Shown here piece after piece: positions 24,093 to 35,182 of a DNA stretch of 64,000 nt. Origin of the DNA: Incurvaria masculella (lineage: Eukaryota; Arthropoda; Insecta; Lepidoptera; Incurvariidae); assembly GCA_946894095.1 (NCBI GenBank), contig OX335642.1:23633021-23697020 (forward strand), given 5' to 3'. The notes below the pieces were generated by a model. It saw only the letters and a list, made by a program, of their open reading frames with translations. It was not told where the DNA came from and did not search any database. Both the position numbers and the translations under genes were made by a program. Numbering within the stretch: the first letter of the stretch is position 1; each line of letters opens with the position of its first letter.

Positions 24093-24639
24093 ATGTCTGA
24101 CTGTCATCAGTGCTGTGTACCATCGACGACATAAGTCCAGTAGCCACCGTACGGTCGGTTGTTTTGCACATGTGGCGTGCCTGTTCCCCCGCCGACCGGT
24201 CTTTAGGCGGGGCGTTCTACCGCAAGCCTGCGCGGGAGCAATCCCCTCCTCCCGCTTCACCGCGCAATCGCGTTGGAATGTGTTATTCGACCTTTGAATG
24301 CGACTATACCTACGCTTCTACTGATATAGATGACACATCTCCTTGATTTTCTTTCATGATCTCTGATTTCAGCTGAAAATGCCCGCATAGCAATTCAAAT
24401 AAAAAATACTTAATGGTCTGAGCATGTTTGAATAAAATGGTTTTAATGGTTTGATTTGGTTCTACTTATATTATTATGGGCGATTGAAATCAATCAAGTT
24501 TATTGGTGGGTAGCATAATATGATTAATGAAGTAAATTGTACTGTAAATATGTATTGTATTGCAAAGCCCGATACAATGGATAAAAATAAGGGAATTTCA
24601 TACAAAAACGTATCTATGTTTAATATTACATATGGATAC

Positions 24640-25385
24640 AGAATAAATAGCTCCAGCATCTTAATAAGAGCCAAGCGCGCCTTTGGAATTTTGATCTCCA
24701 ATCCTTCTTTTATTATGCGATCATCGATTGTAAAATTGCGTTAAGGTGGCCCATCCCGCTCATCTCCCCATACAAAAGGGGAAAGAAGATCACGCCCATA
24801 TTTATCCAAAATAAAGCTTTATTTGATCGAACTTGATGTCTGATGACTATTGGCATTGTAAAATTGTATTTGGTGTCTAAGTTATAAGGTCCGAACGTTT
24901 GAATTTTTCACGCGTTGTATACAATAACTTTGGAGGTAGATTACGCAATGATAAAGTAAGAACATCTTAAAAAGATTAGTCATGAGGCATAGCTTATTTA
25001 ATCAAGATTTATAATCTATTTGGTTTTTGTTAGATTTTTTACTACAGCGGTCGTGGTTTACTTTTAGCTATAAGTCGTTTTGAAATAAAATTTTTCGTTA
25101 ATCTTACCAAATCATACGCTATGCACATTGTCTTTTTTGTGGAAATGTTGCATCTTCCTCATCACGGAGCCTGTCTTATTTTTTGAAACAGAGAAGGTCC
25201 CAGAGCGCAACATCACGGTTTTGTACCGTGCCCTCGAATGAGTTAGGCGACGGGATGTCGTTTCTTCTAATAGGTTCGCATTGTTGCATTTTCAGATGCA
25301 TAACGGTAATTGATTTTGACTTTAATTACGTTATCATGCACTGGGTTAACCGCAACCATGTACTATCCGTCACTAAAATGAGGAT
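24640..25385 (-). pseudogene. Gustatory receptor pseudogene fragment split by a TTAA MITE
   Basis: Two short blocks match the neighbouring receptor exon on the minus strand: 24655-24744 (equivalent to about 26290-26370) and 25249-25385 (equivalent to about 26379-26500). Between them sits a MITE that begins exactly at a TTAA. The intact copy also has TTAA at that point, so the insertion site can be read directly. It is a tandem relic of the receptor, about 0.7 kb away and in the same orientation. Confidence 0.6.
24741..25248 (-). mobile_element. TTAA-flanked MITE, copy 4, truncated, inside receptor pseudogene
   Basis: The left end is at a TTAA that the intact receptor paralogue also has. The right end stops at ...GAGTTAGGC without the terminal repeat. 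It is inserted in the gustatory-receptor pseudogene. Confidence 0.75.
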
Positions 25386-25552
25386 TTGAGAGATTTAATT
25401 GTGTACCCGTTCGTTATACACGGTGCCACGCTAAGAATAATTACCTAGAGAACTAAAATATTTTTATGATTTGTAAGTCCGAGGACGTTCCTCTTTTAAA
25501 ATATTTTATTGATATTTTGGCGATTGATATTTGGCCCGTGTTAGATCCTTTA

Positions 25553-25920
25553 TTTGTGAGGATTATGGCGCAAGTGCGGGACCTATTGGTTCAATCACCG
25601 CTTCGTTCCTGCAACACTTTCTTTCTCTTCTGAACTGGATAAGTGCATTTCGTTATGAATGCTAGGTATTCCATGGCTCGGAATTCATTGTAAACTAAAG
25701 AAGGTAGAGTTTATCCTGACCTGTTGATACCATCACATTAAAGAATGATGGTCAAATGGCCAATGAGGACAGTATTGTTTCCATATAGATCAATGTATCC
25801 GTGCTCATATAAAAGGAAGGTAGTGGCATGGTACCTTGTTTATTCACTAATGTAGTGTGAAGGGCTAATGTTATGACAGTAGGTGTGAATTTAGCATCCT
25901 GTAACTAAATGGATAATACC
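25553..25920 (+). repeat. tRNA-type SINE family A, near full copy
   Basis: It has a degenerate box-B-like TGGTTCAATCACC, then TTCTGAACTGGATAAGTGCA and TTCGTTATGAATGC. It continues through AAGGAAGGTAGTGGCATGG and ends GTAACTAAATGGATAATACC. It lies just downstream of the gustatory receptor exon, on the side where its missing 3' exons would be. Confidence 0.65.
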
Positions 25921-26052
25921 AAATCTACTATCATGTTATAATCCCAATATACCGTATACCCGAATAAATTAATCACTATACCAGGACCTTTACAAAAAGT
26001 GTCTAGTTCTACATGAAACATACGTTAAACAAGTTATATGTCGATCTCTTAC

Positions 26053-26985
26053 CTCGTTTTCCAGTCTTGTGAAGGCGTTCGTTAACATGAGCATCGCCAA
26101 ACAATGAGTAGTAATTCCTATGACCATCAAAATCGTTAACCAGAGATCCTTCGGTTTCATGGAATTTACGAATCCCGATCCTCGCACGACCCCTAAGTTT
26201 ACGTACACAATCATTATCCAAAAGTTCGCCAAAATTGCAACAAGAACTGTTCCACCGATCGCATCAGACATCTGCTTCGATAATTCCTGCTTCTTTACTA
26301 GAGCCTTGCGCACCTTTTGCATTTGTATCTCCAATCCTTCGTTCATCTTCATCGATTGCAATATTGCGTTAATATGGGATGTCGTTTCTTCTAACAGGTT
26401 GACCATTGTCGCAGTTTTCAAAAGGATCACGGTTATTGATTTTGCCGGTAAAGATGTTATCATCCACTTTGCCAACCGCATCCATGCACTTGCATCCTGG
26501 TAGATGCATTGTCCCACTAATAGCATGCATGTTAAATCCAACATGATCCAAAATATGATACAATTTATTATCAAAACTTTAAGCACTTTTGTGTTGATAA
26601 ATTTATATTTATGGTCGGGGAATTCGTCAAATATTTTAAACAGCAAACGTTCAATTTGTGTGACCCGCCAATGATGCCTAATTGTTAGCATTCCGCAAAT
26701 ACACATGCATATATTCGCATTTATTGTGTACATCGAATACAAAAAAAAACTATGGGGATACAGTCTATAAATACTATAAAGTCCTCTAAAAATACAACTA
26801 AGCCATAAAATTGTAGAGTAGGTTAAACTTAGAGCGTTTCTATTGGCGAAATTCACATTGCCAATTGAACCCAAGATTTTAATGTCACGAAATGAAACGC
26901 CGAAAATCTTAAAGAAAAAGTCTATACACTTCATTTTTTCCAAATATTCAAGGTACGTAAGCTTCGAATTATAAACTGTTTCCAT
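26053..26985 (-). CDS. Gustatory receptor (7-TM chemoreceptor), large first exon only
   Basis: An ATG-started minus-strand frame of 311 codons ends in ...FTRLENE at a GTAAGAG donor (phase 0). The raw frame runs 20 codons further into intron. It has at least six hydrophobic segments, e.g. near residues 50-75, 80-100, 128-160, 235-265 and 285-305. The pattern CIFRGLYS...YTINANICM resembles lepidopteran gustatory receptors of the bitter-type clade. In that family a long first exon is followed by short phase-0 exons carrying the last membrane segment and a C-terminal TYhhhhQF-type motif. I cannot find those 3' exons between this donor and the broken paralogue at 25.4 kb. The gene is either incomplete, spliced over that pseudogene, or decaying. 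It lies antisense within the presumed intron space of the first-exon array. An odorant receptor is the less likely alternative. Confidence 0.65.
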
Positions 26986-27454
26986 GGCTACAGAGGTATT
27001 AAGTGAATATAATACGTGATTCTTGATCGAAGAAGAAAATTTTAATGTTTTACTTGTGAGGAGACGGAGGACATCGAAACGACATTAGCAACCTCGTTAG
27101 TACCTACATAATAAATCATTCCAACATGAAAGGAAAACACTTAGTTAAATAGAAGCTAATTTTGAATAATCTGTTTGATATTTTATCTACGTTATTAACC
27201 TAATTGAGCTCTGATGGACTCAATTTATATAGAATAAATAGACAACGCGACACGGGTGAAGTGGGCCTATTCTTAGTAATCCGTTTTCAGGAATCAGGTT
27301 TTTTCAGTCAAGAAAACCATAGCGATTGACAAAGCACTTTTCCTGATGGAGCAAGCTATTTTGATGATTCAAGATTTCTCGTCGAGAATGTAGCTTTGGC
27401 CATAAACGCGGTTTTAGGTGACATGGATATGGAATAAAACACGGACAAATTTTC

Positions 27455-27650
27455 ATTGCGTTTCGACCACAGTTTCACCCAATCCGGTGGTACTAACATG
27501 GGCGAGCTTCATCCTACTCTACTATTAGTAGGGGAAGGGAACACAAAGTTTTAAATGGGTTCCAAACCATGGAACAGCTCGCATTCGTAACGAAATGCAC
27601 TTATCTAACTCAGATGATTTGAACCCATATTCTCTCGCATGAAAGGTAAA
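27455..27650 (-). repeat. tRNA-type SINE family A, minus fragment
   Basis: The reverse complement carries AGTTAGATAAGTGCATTTCG, GAATGCGAGCTGTTCCATGG and CCACCGGATTGGGTG, which is the central part of the family. Confidence 0.6.
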
Positions 27651-27835
27651 CCTGTACCCTACAACACGAGTTGCACATAAACATCTGCTTGAATCTGTAT
27701 TTACGGCACATCAATGCAAAACATTCATCCATGCAGGAATATGTTATCAAAAAAAAATGGAGGGATACATAATAGTATATGATATAAATGTTTCTAATAA
27801 AATGAATCAGGTTGTATGCTGAAAATAATATTTTT

Positions 27836-28105
27836 TAATGTAAGTGTACATGGATGGGGACTATCTCAGCCATTGTCATCATATTAGCCCAACACACCGG
27901 ATTCTCCGAAGGAATAAGTTGCCGTGTCGGGTTTTTTCCTTAATGAGTACGGCTGCATTGAGCTGGATGGAAATCACGGAACTTTTTTCATTTCCGTTTC
28001 GATCATCTTTTCATCCAATGCGATGGGTGGATTAAAGTATTTTGCATAGACTTCAAACCACGGAGCAGCCCGAATTCGTGACGAAGTGCACTCATCCAAA
28101 TGGCA
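27836..28105 (-). repeat. tRNA-type SINE family A, minus copy
   Basis: The reverse complement contains GATGAGTGCACTTCGTCACG, CAATGCAGCCGTACTCATTA, TTCCTTCGGAGAATCCGGTG and CCATCCATGTACA in family order. The 5' tRNA-like part is missing. Confidence 0.65.
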
Positions 28106-29983
28106 TAGAGAAATAAAGTGTGGCATAAACGGGGTTGAATTTTGAAACGGCACGAAAGGAAATTCGGTACATCCCTAAGTTACGAACCACACCAGTACTT
28201 TAAGATTTGGGTCCGACCTTGAAAACGTAAGAACCGCTTCGCGACGTCACGGTGCTGTAATGAACACACACTATGCCCGCCCATGTTGTCAGTCAACTTT
28301 ATCACCTTGACAGAAATGCCGCCGTGGTAGAGTTCCAACGGTGCTAGTTTTGAAATCGAATTTGCTTCGTATTGTTGGAAATACAGTGTGCGGGAGTTTG
28401 TGATGCGTGGGCGAATGAAATAGTAAAAAGAATGTTAGTGCGTCACGATTGAATTAGCAAAAAATATTTTACAAATTACAATGATGGTGCATGAGATGCT
28501 AACACTTTAATCCGATGGCTTGAAGATGTTAAAAACTGATCAAATCATCAAGACGGGCCCGCCAAATACTGCATTCTACGCAATCTCTCTGATTCTGATT
28601 CTACCTCCGCTACGCGCCGCTGCTATATTTCACAATTCCACCAATTCTTAACATTATTAATGTCGAATCAATCACGGTTTATTTCCCATGAGTGTAACTG
28701 AGCTGTAGATAGAACTAACTACACATAATAAATAAATAAATCAATCGGCAGCTAAGCTAGTTTGAACATCCTTTGTCAAATCTCTTGAACATTAAGACGA
28801 AAAGAGCATTAAGCTATATTAGCCACTACATTACCCCGCCCAAAAATATGAAATAACAAGAATGTTTAATGAAATTTAACATTTTATTCTTAGATAAAAA
28901 AGAATTTCTTTTTCATGTAAGATTTTAATCAACCTTGAAGAGAGGTCATGGGACCTAACCTGAGGAAGGTTAGGTCCCATGGTCTTCGATAGAAGAAACC
29001 ACAAGCGTAACCCCTAGAGAGCCATATCAAACTGACGTCACGGATTGTTGGAAGTGTCAGAAATAACAAACGGTGGAGTTTGTGGCAAAGAGGACGCCAT
29101 AGCTGATTACGATTCTAAATCAAATTTGCCAACGATGCGCGTACTCATCGAGAGTAAACCAAAGAATAGTTGTGTTCTTGAATTGTGGATACAAAAGACT
29201 GTACTAATACTGAAGAATAAACTAATCCTGGACTGAGAATCTTGATAAAATATATAGCACCGATAGAATCTGTCGAACAAAAGGATCTTAGGAAAAGGAA
29301 ATTTGGCTGATGGCCTGCACAACTTTTGGAAGAAAAAAATGTGGTCGCAGCCCACAGAACATTCGCCTGTCCAGGATGCCATTGCCTCTGGTACGCTGCA
29401 GCTTCTTTGCGACTAAGGTTGCGTACAGCTGGATTAAAAATGTTATTGTTTGGAGTGTGCATTATTAGGTTTTGATTACTGGTTGTTTTGCAGGAAGATA
29501 GATGATTGTTGATATTTCCGCCGCCGCCGTCTGTTCGTTTTGCAACTTTATCTTATCGGAATAAGTGTGAAATTTGTGTCAACTTTGGAGATAATGATTT
29601 CCATCCGTTAAAAACTAATGCGAAGCAGCACTCAGTTCACTTCTTTCGCGATATCAGTAAGCAGAAGAACTTTATTTACACATTTTAATTTAATATCTGG
29701 GATGTGTTTTTTACTATATTTACGATTCCAAAAGTTAATTTTGATGTTAAAATAAGTTTTATCATTTACGTGTTTATTGATAATTACAATTAATAAACAC
29801 GTTTAAAGGTTTGTTGTGTTTGGTGTTTTGTCATATTAAATAAACACAACCGTTTTAGTTATTAATAAATAAATCAAAATATCCAAATATCGTGAAACAT
29901 TTTACGGATAAGTGCATAATATAAAAAAAAATCTGATAATATTTTTGCTTCGCTCCTAAACAGACTGTATTTAACCCAAAAAA
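28106..29983. other. No recognised gene
   Basis: A 105-codon minus frame (29145-29462) overlaps plus and minus shadows and has no domain I recognise. It is probably an old repeat. The hairpin at 28947 is listed separately. Confidence 0.35.
28947..28981. repeat. Perfect 15-bp hairpin
   Basis: Arms CATGGGACCTAACCT (28947-28961) and AGGTTAGGTCCCATG (28967-28981) enclose a 5-base loop. There is no T-run and no gene next to it; role unknown. Confidence 0.8.
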
Positions 29984-30119
29984 ATGTGTGAAAATCCAAA
30001 ACACTGCACCATGGCGGAAATGTATGGCGGAGTTGTCATGCTCTCGACCGGGTTGGCGAGTGTGGCTCTTCTGTTCTGCATATTTTTCGCCAGACTTGTC
30101 TATCTCTGCAATCGTGCCA
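29984..30119 (+). CDS. Array exon 4: putative alternative first exon, single-pass membrane anchor
   Basis: ATG opens 45 codons plus one base before GTAAGTTT (phase 1). The N-terminal 14 residues contain two Cys (2 and 8) and further Met codons at 10 and 13. ATG 10 sits in a strong context (ACCATGG) and could be the real start. Residues 15-36 are hydrophobic, followed by RLVYLCNRA with two Arg and a Cys, again predicting a cytosolic C-terminal side. The exon follows a long AT-rich stretch with no gene. Codon use is GC-richer than the flanks, which supports coding. The family is not recognised. Confidence 0.68.
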
Positions 30120-30354
30120 GTAAGTTTCCTTTTTCCTTCTCAATTTTTTGCTAATTTTATATATTTCTGACATATTGGCAGCAATAATTTTCATTGTCGG
30201 ACTTTTTCTGTATTCTGCTGAAAGGCATTACTCATTTGCTCTCCTCATCCAGATACCTCCAGCAGCATTCACCAAGGTAGTCTTCCGTCTTAGTCATTTT
30301 GGAAATCTGCATATTTTAAGATTTCGCTTTTATCACCTCTCGCGTCATAGAACC

Positions 30355-30615
30355 GGTAACAGGGGACCCCTGTTCTGGTAAGAGTGAGTTCGAATTCGTC
30401 ACTAAATATCAACTCAGTTTTTTAAACAGTTAATGTTTCCACACTTCTTGAACATCATTACAGTTAGGTAAAAATCTGGTTTGTCCCGTAAATACGTTGG
30501 AAGTATAATTAACGGTTCCGTTATTTAAATAATAATATATTTCCCAGCTATTTTTAGGTTAACTCACTCCCGAACTCGAACTCACTCTTACCTGAATGGG
30601 CCCCCCTGGCTATCA
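30355..30615. repeat. Short inverted-repeat element
   Basis: CTGGTAAGAGTGAGTTCGAA at 30373 and CGAACTCACTCTTACC near 30593 are inverted copies, with GGGGACCCC-like ends outside. About 250 bp, MITE-like. It lies 240 bases after the donor of array exon 4 and brings a cryptic GTAAGAGTGAGT donor-like string. Confidence 0.5.
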
Positions 30616-32084
30616 AGAATTCATAAACCATCCATGTCTCTACTATCACGATTACGAAAGTAACTTTGTTTACGTATTTGTCTATGCTGAAAATAGATTG
30701 ATGACACACACATCAGTTTTGCAGTACATATATTCATAAATAGATGATGATAGTGGTAAATAATAACTAGTCTAACTGGATCGACATGATTTCTCCTTTA
30801 TGAATCTCGTCTAAATATTCACACATTGATCGTAATAATGATTGTATCAACGACATTATAAGTCGAAGATTTCTATTTTTACTAAAGATAGTTCCGTATT
30901 TTTTATTTATTGAATATTGATCTCTCTTGTAAATTATCGGGTGCTTACATCCTGGAAGGGATGCCTCCAAAATATCCTATTTTTTCCGTGCTATTAGGAC
31001 CTACGAGCAATCAGCACGATTATTTACGAAAAGGATGGTATAAATGTGCTATTCAATGGTTTATTCATTCTGCTTCCTTTGGTTCACACTTTCCACGGTT
31101 TTCCTGCCCGAAAACAAAATTATTAATAACTCCATAAATATTGCATTTTAGCTAAAGTGTATTCTTGCTCTCTATATGCTTATATTTTTTCAAAAGGTAA
31201 TTTTGGAAATTTCCATCTTGTACAGCAGTCACTGCTTGATAATGTATTAGAGTTTAAGATCAACATACACAATAAGCGCAGGTGCCATTTTGATGTATTT
31301 TGTTTAAAATCAAAATACAAAACAATACCGGGGTACCAATAAAAGGAAAAAAAATAGGCATTTAATATATTTTTGGTAATCTATATAGCAATCACTCTCA
31401 TTCCTAGGTATGTATGTATGCTTGGGTAATGCCTTGCAAGTAGGTTTTTAAACCGTTACTTGCTTAATACCTTAATTACTCCGGACTGTCCTAGATCTAC
31501 ATTCACAGATAGGTTTGTGTACTGCGTTTCGTTATCAGACCCTTACTTTTAGTTCATTTTATGTATTCTCTTATCTTCGTATAGATATATTATTTGGCAC
31601 CCTGCGCTAATGTTTTGGCCAATGAACGCAATAAGTACTTAAAAATAAATTCAATAGTAGATTATTTATTAAATTATGCTCTTAACGGATGTTCAGTGTC
31701 GCTCGTGTCGGTTGGCGTAGATTGTTTGCGTTAGTACAGTCAACTACATAATATATTCTCATACTATCACATCTTAGTCCGCCATTTTGTCTTAATTAGA
31801 TAGTAGCATATTGACAGGATTGGATTTCATGTCTTGCTGTAATTCATCTATTATTTCAATAATAATTATTATAGTTTAAAGGTTTTATTCGGTGTATGAT
31901 TACCTGTCTCTTGTTCGATAAATATTAGCTCAAATATTGATTTTATTAAAATAACAGACAGGGTAGGTTAGGTTAGGTCAGCTAACCTATGCTACGATGG
32001 TTCCTACAGTTTTGAAATGTAAAGCCCCACATATAATACTCACCTACGAGCTTTCGAACTTTTACGGGGGCTGCGTAAGCAATG
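30616..32084. other. No recognised gene
   Basis: AT-rich, with chance frames of 60-75 codons. No donor-ended hydrophobic frame was found. Confidence 0.4.
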
Positions 32085-32165
32085 CCGGCCCGCCAGATGC
32101 TTCTTGAAGGACCCCGAGTTGTACTTAGAGGGAAATACCTCGTAGAAAGGGGCGATTTCATTGTT
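32085..32165 (-). repeat. LINE 3' terminal fragment, short, minus
   Basis: The minus strand contains the GTATTTCCCTCTAAGTACAA segment, then GGGGTCCTTCAAGAAGC and a GGGCCGGCATTG end. This is the same LINE tail as at 32895, about 80 bases long. Confidence 0.5.
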
Positions 32166-32352
32166 CTCTGGTATCTCCGATGCTATCACACAAGTTCTCG
32201 ACTAGCTCTTTCCTCGCGAACAATGTAAATAATTATATTAATTAGTCAGCAGAGTATCGGCCAGAGGCATTATCTACCCAAGCCTAATTAGATATATTTA
32301 TTGATCGTTTTATCTTTTCACCACTGTGCAGACGTTGATAAGAGAAAACAAA

Positions 32353-32370
32353 ACAGTGTTTCGTTTTCAT
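32353..32370 (+). promoter_or_regulatory. Possible shared leader or initiator motif, array exon 5
   Basis: ACAGTGTTTCGTTTTCAT, 61 bases before the ATG. It nearly equals ACAGTCTTTTCGTTTTCAT, 114 bases before the ATG of array exon 11. The start resembles the arthropod initiator (T/A-CAGT). Only two of 14 exons show it, so the call is tentative. Confidence 0.25.
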
Positions 32371-32413
32371 TCCGCACCACTGGTCACGGAGAAGTTTTAA
32401 ATGCCGCAAAGTG

Positions 32414-32519
32414 ATGGATTTGCAAGACTTTTACGTTTACGGATACTTGCTAGTAGGAGTATTTTGTTTGTACTCGATAATGCATTGTACTTTTCTGTGG
32501 GCGAAACACATGATTTGGA
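32414..32519 (+). CDS. Array exon 5: putative alternative first exon, single-pass membrane anchor
   Basis: ATG in a good context (AAAGTGATGG) opens 35 codons plus one base before GTAAGTTTT (phase 1). Residues 1-6 are acidic, 9-29 hydrophobic with aromatic residues and Cys, and the tail WAKHMIW is basic. An out-of-frame ATG at 32401 lies 13 bases upstream. Its frame also stays open to the donor, but the product is basic and has no membrane segment. I therefore choose 32414. The stretch 32353-32370, 61 bases upstream, nearly matches a stretch upstream of array exon 11 (see the regulatory entry). Confidence 0.68.
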
Positions 32520-32894
32520 GTAAGTTTTTACAGTTATTTTGCTATCAAATAAACGTAGAATGCTTATGTACTTACTTCGTCAGTGGGAGGCTTTGACTAC
32601 GAACATATTTATCTAAGTATGGATTGAATTGCACTTACCAAGATTTAGTTTTCGTGATGATGAAATCTGATGATTTCAGAAATGATAGATCGCCACGGTA
32701 TGCTTTCGCTTCCACCTCCATATTGGTTTCATACATGTTCTACGATTAGGGGTGTTACTTGGTCGTGGTGCGTTTTCATTCGCACCAAGCATCCACTGCT
32801 CTGGGGTGTTACCATTGTGAATTAACACGCCGGGTGAACAGGCCAGTGAGTGGTGAAATCAGACGGTTAGTTACATTTCTCTTATCTAAAGGTT

Positions 32895-33085
32895 CGGTAA
32901 ACTATGGAATCGACTCCCTGCCGAAGTTTTTCCCTTAAATACAACCTGGGGTCCTTCAAACATGGTGTGAAGAAGCACCTGGCCATGGCCGGCCGGCATG
33001 GTTTTCGCAGCCCCTGTGAAAGTGCCCATGGGCGCCTTTTTTGTGAGGTTCTGGCATGCGCCATATGCCGCGCTTAACATAAAAA
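32895..33085 (+). repeat. LINE 3' terminal fragment (jockey/CR1-like), plus
   Basis: The plus strand encodes YNLGSFKHGVKKHLA and GRHGFRSP in one frame, then reaches the GCCGCGCTTAACAT 3' end. It starts 375 bases after the donor of array exon 5. Confidence 0.65.
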
Positions 33086-33631
33086 AATGCTAACTGGCAG
33101 ATTTCAGTTCACTTGGCAAAATCCCTAGATGACACTGCGGTTTTCGTTCTTTCTCAGTGAGTACTAAATGTATTAAGCTAAAATTATTATTCTTTAACTT
33201 TAGTTATGAATTATTTTCGTTCCCGTTATTTTTTACTTTGCTCAATAGATAAAAAAATTACCAAAATATTATTATATTTAGTATTTTTCACATTGTTTGT
33301 TCTTTCTTCTAATTACATAGCAATCATAATGCTAAACAATACACAAAAATGCGCATAGTACTTGGTAATATTTGAAAGAAAATATTGTTCCCTTTCGTTA
33401 TTGGGCATGTAAATATGTGAATTAATGATACAATTAGACTCACAAAATATAAAAGATTTCATCCAGTTTTTCGCTACAAAGCAATTTTGTAGAGGCCATT
33501 ACGCTCGCTGCATTTCCTCGCTGTATAGCCAGTCCGATCCACTGTATAAAATATTTTCCAGAACGATAATCGCCTGAACATTATTTTAGTTTAGACCCCA
33601 AATTTTTGACGAATAATTTTGTATCCCTACT

Positions 33632-33790
33632 CTAAATACCTAAAATCTCGACCGCAAAAGCAACGAATTCGTAATCTACTTTAATTGTCGAATATTTTGA
33701 GTGATTTAATCTTGCAGCAGTTTCTGCTGCGCCGCTCCAGATGTGCGAACGCCAATGTATCCACGCATGTGGCGTCCCAAACAGAGCTCT
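33632..33790 (-). pseudogene. LINE-derived fragment, minus
   Basis: The minus strand reads SGAAETAARLNHSKYSTIK followed by VDYEFVAFAVEILG. This resembles the C-terminal region of insect LINE pol proteins ('KY..L...Y.F.P.AVETLG'). The upstream part of the 152-codon frame does not fit and is probably chance. Confidence 0.5.
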
Positions 33791-35182
33791 GCCTTTGACC
33801 CATGGAATTATGGTCATGCCATCTGACCACTTTCCATTATCCCTACTCAGCCCACCTGCTCTAATAATGATGGAATATTTGCAGATGAAAATGCTCTTTT
33901 TACCCGACAGCGAAAGAAGGAGGGTTATGTTTTTCGAGTGTATGTATATGTATGTATGAATGTATGTATATTTCTTTGGCACCCCCTGCAGCCTAAACGG
34001 CTTGATGGATTTTAGCTTGAGAGATGTCGTTAGATTCTTCTTAATTGTGAGAGTGACACTGGGTATATCAAAATCATAAAAAAAAATCATGGCTGATTTT
34101 TGGCGCCAAATTATGTGTTTTCAAATTTTTTTTTCTTGAAACCTATCGAGTGGGGTATCAAACTAAAGGGTTTTCTAAATAGTTTACAAAAAGGTATGCA
34201 ACTTATATGTTTAAATGTAATTTGGAATAAGAAATTTCAAAAACATCAAAATATTCAACGTTAAAAATTAATTCAAATGATATTGATTGGGATGTCTGTA
34301 ACTGTAAGTGGTGGATCCGGGCGATAGTCAGATAGATATTCAACATTCTCGGTCGCCGCATATACCGATATCACCATCATTGCTTTACTATCAGCATTCT
34401 GCACCTGCACAGCTCATAAATCCATACTTCCGTTGTCAATGGGTGTCACGCTGGGGAAGGTCCGCTTGTTTCACGAGAGGGCGACCCTACAGTGCCGAGA
34501 TACTGTCGTGCCCAAAATCGGTATCAATCTGATAATATCTAAAAGCTTTACCAAAGATAAGAAAACTTTCCATGAAGATGTCGTCAGCCCCCTGATGAGG
34601 ACTTATGTTACATAGGGTACATAAGATATGATCGTCATCATAATATCGCTGATCTTTAACCGTGCGTCCTTGAGAGCAGTGGGAAGGAAAAGCACGGCTT
34701 TGCCATAGTTGGGTTTATCATCATATATCACATATTATTAACACGTTATATTATTCAAAATAATAAACCAGGAGTTCATGTACGGATTAAATCATGAACG
34801 TTATATTTTGATGGGCTTTGGAGGCAAGAAAAACAATAAACGCAGTTGGGATGTAACAGTTTATAAGCTCCAAGGTAACACATTCGATCGGGCGATTGTG
34901 GACCTCGGGCCCACATATATTTGCAAACTATGAATCCAGGTCTCTTTCGCCGCATCCAGTTAAAGTTCTAATCTTTGAAACTGGAACTTAACTAGCACAA
35001 TAATTAAATAAAAATGGCTTTAACAATGCTTTTGACTCACATTCAAAGCTGTCAGAGACAACTTCAAGTCTTATGAAGTAGTGGCTATAAATATTATAAT
35101 CATGGTTATTATGGAGGTTATTGAATTTTAACTAGCAGTTAGTTTATACATGGATGAAATCCTGTGATCAAAGCGATTACTA
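33791..35182. other. No recognised gene
   Basis: A TGTATGTATG microsatellite-like run (33938-33968) precedes a CACCCCCTGCAGCC-type stretch seen in dispersed repeats. Nothing codes. Confidence 0.4.

Noticed and set aside
29145..29462. 105-codon minus frame
   Set aside because: Overlapping frames exist on both strands and no family pattern was recognised; probably chance or an old repeat.
33109..33158. Possible internal exon between TTTCAG and GTGAGTAC
   Set aside because: The phases at the two ends do not match each other or the array, and the stretch follows directly on a LINE tail.
33632..34090. 152-codon minus frame as a host gene
   Set aside because: Its C-terminal third matches a LINE pol pattern and the rest runs through a TGTATGTA-type simple repeat.
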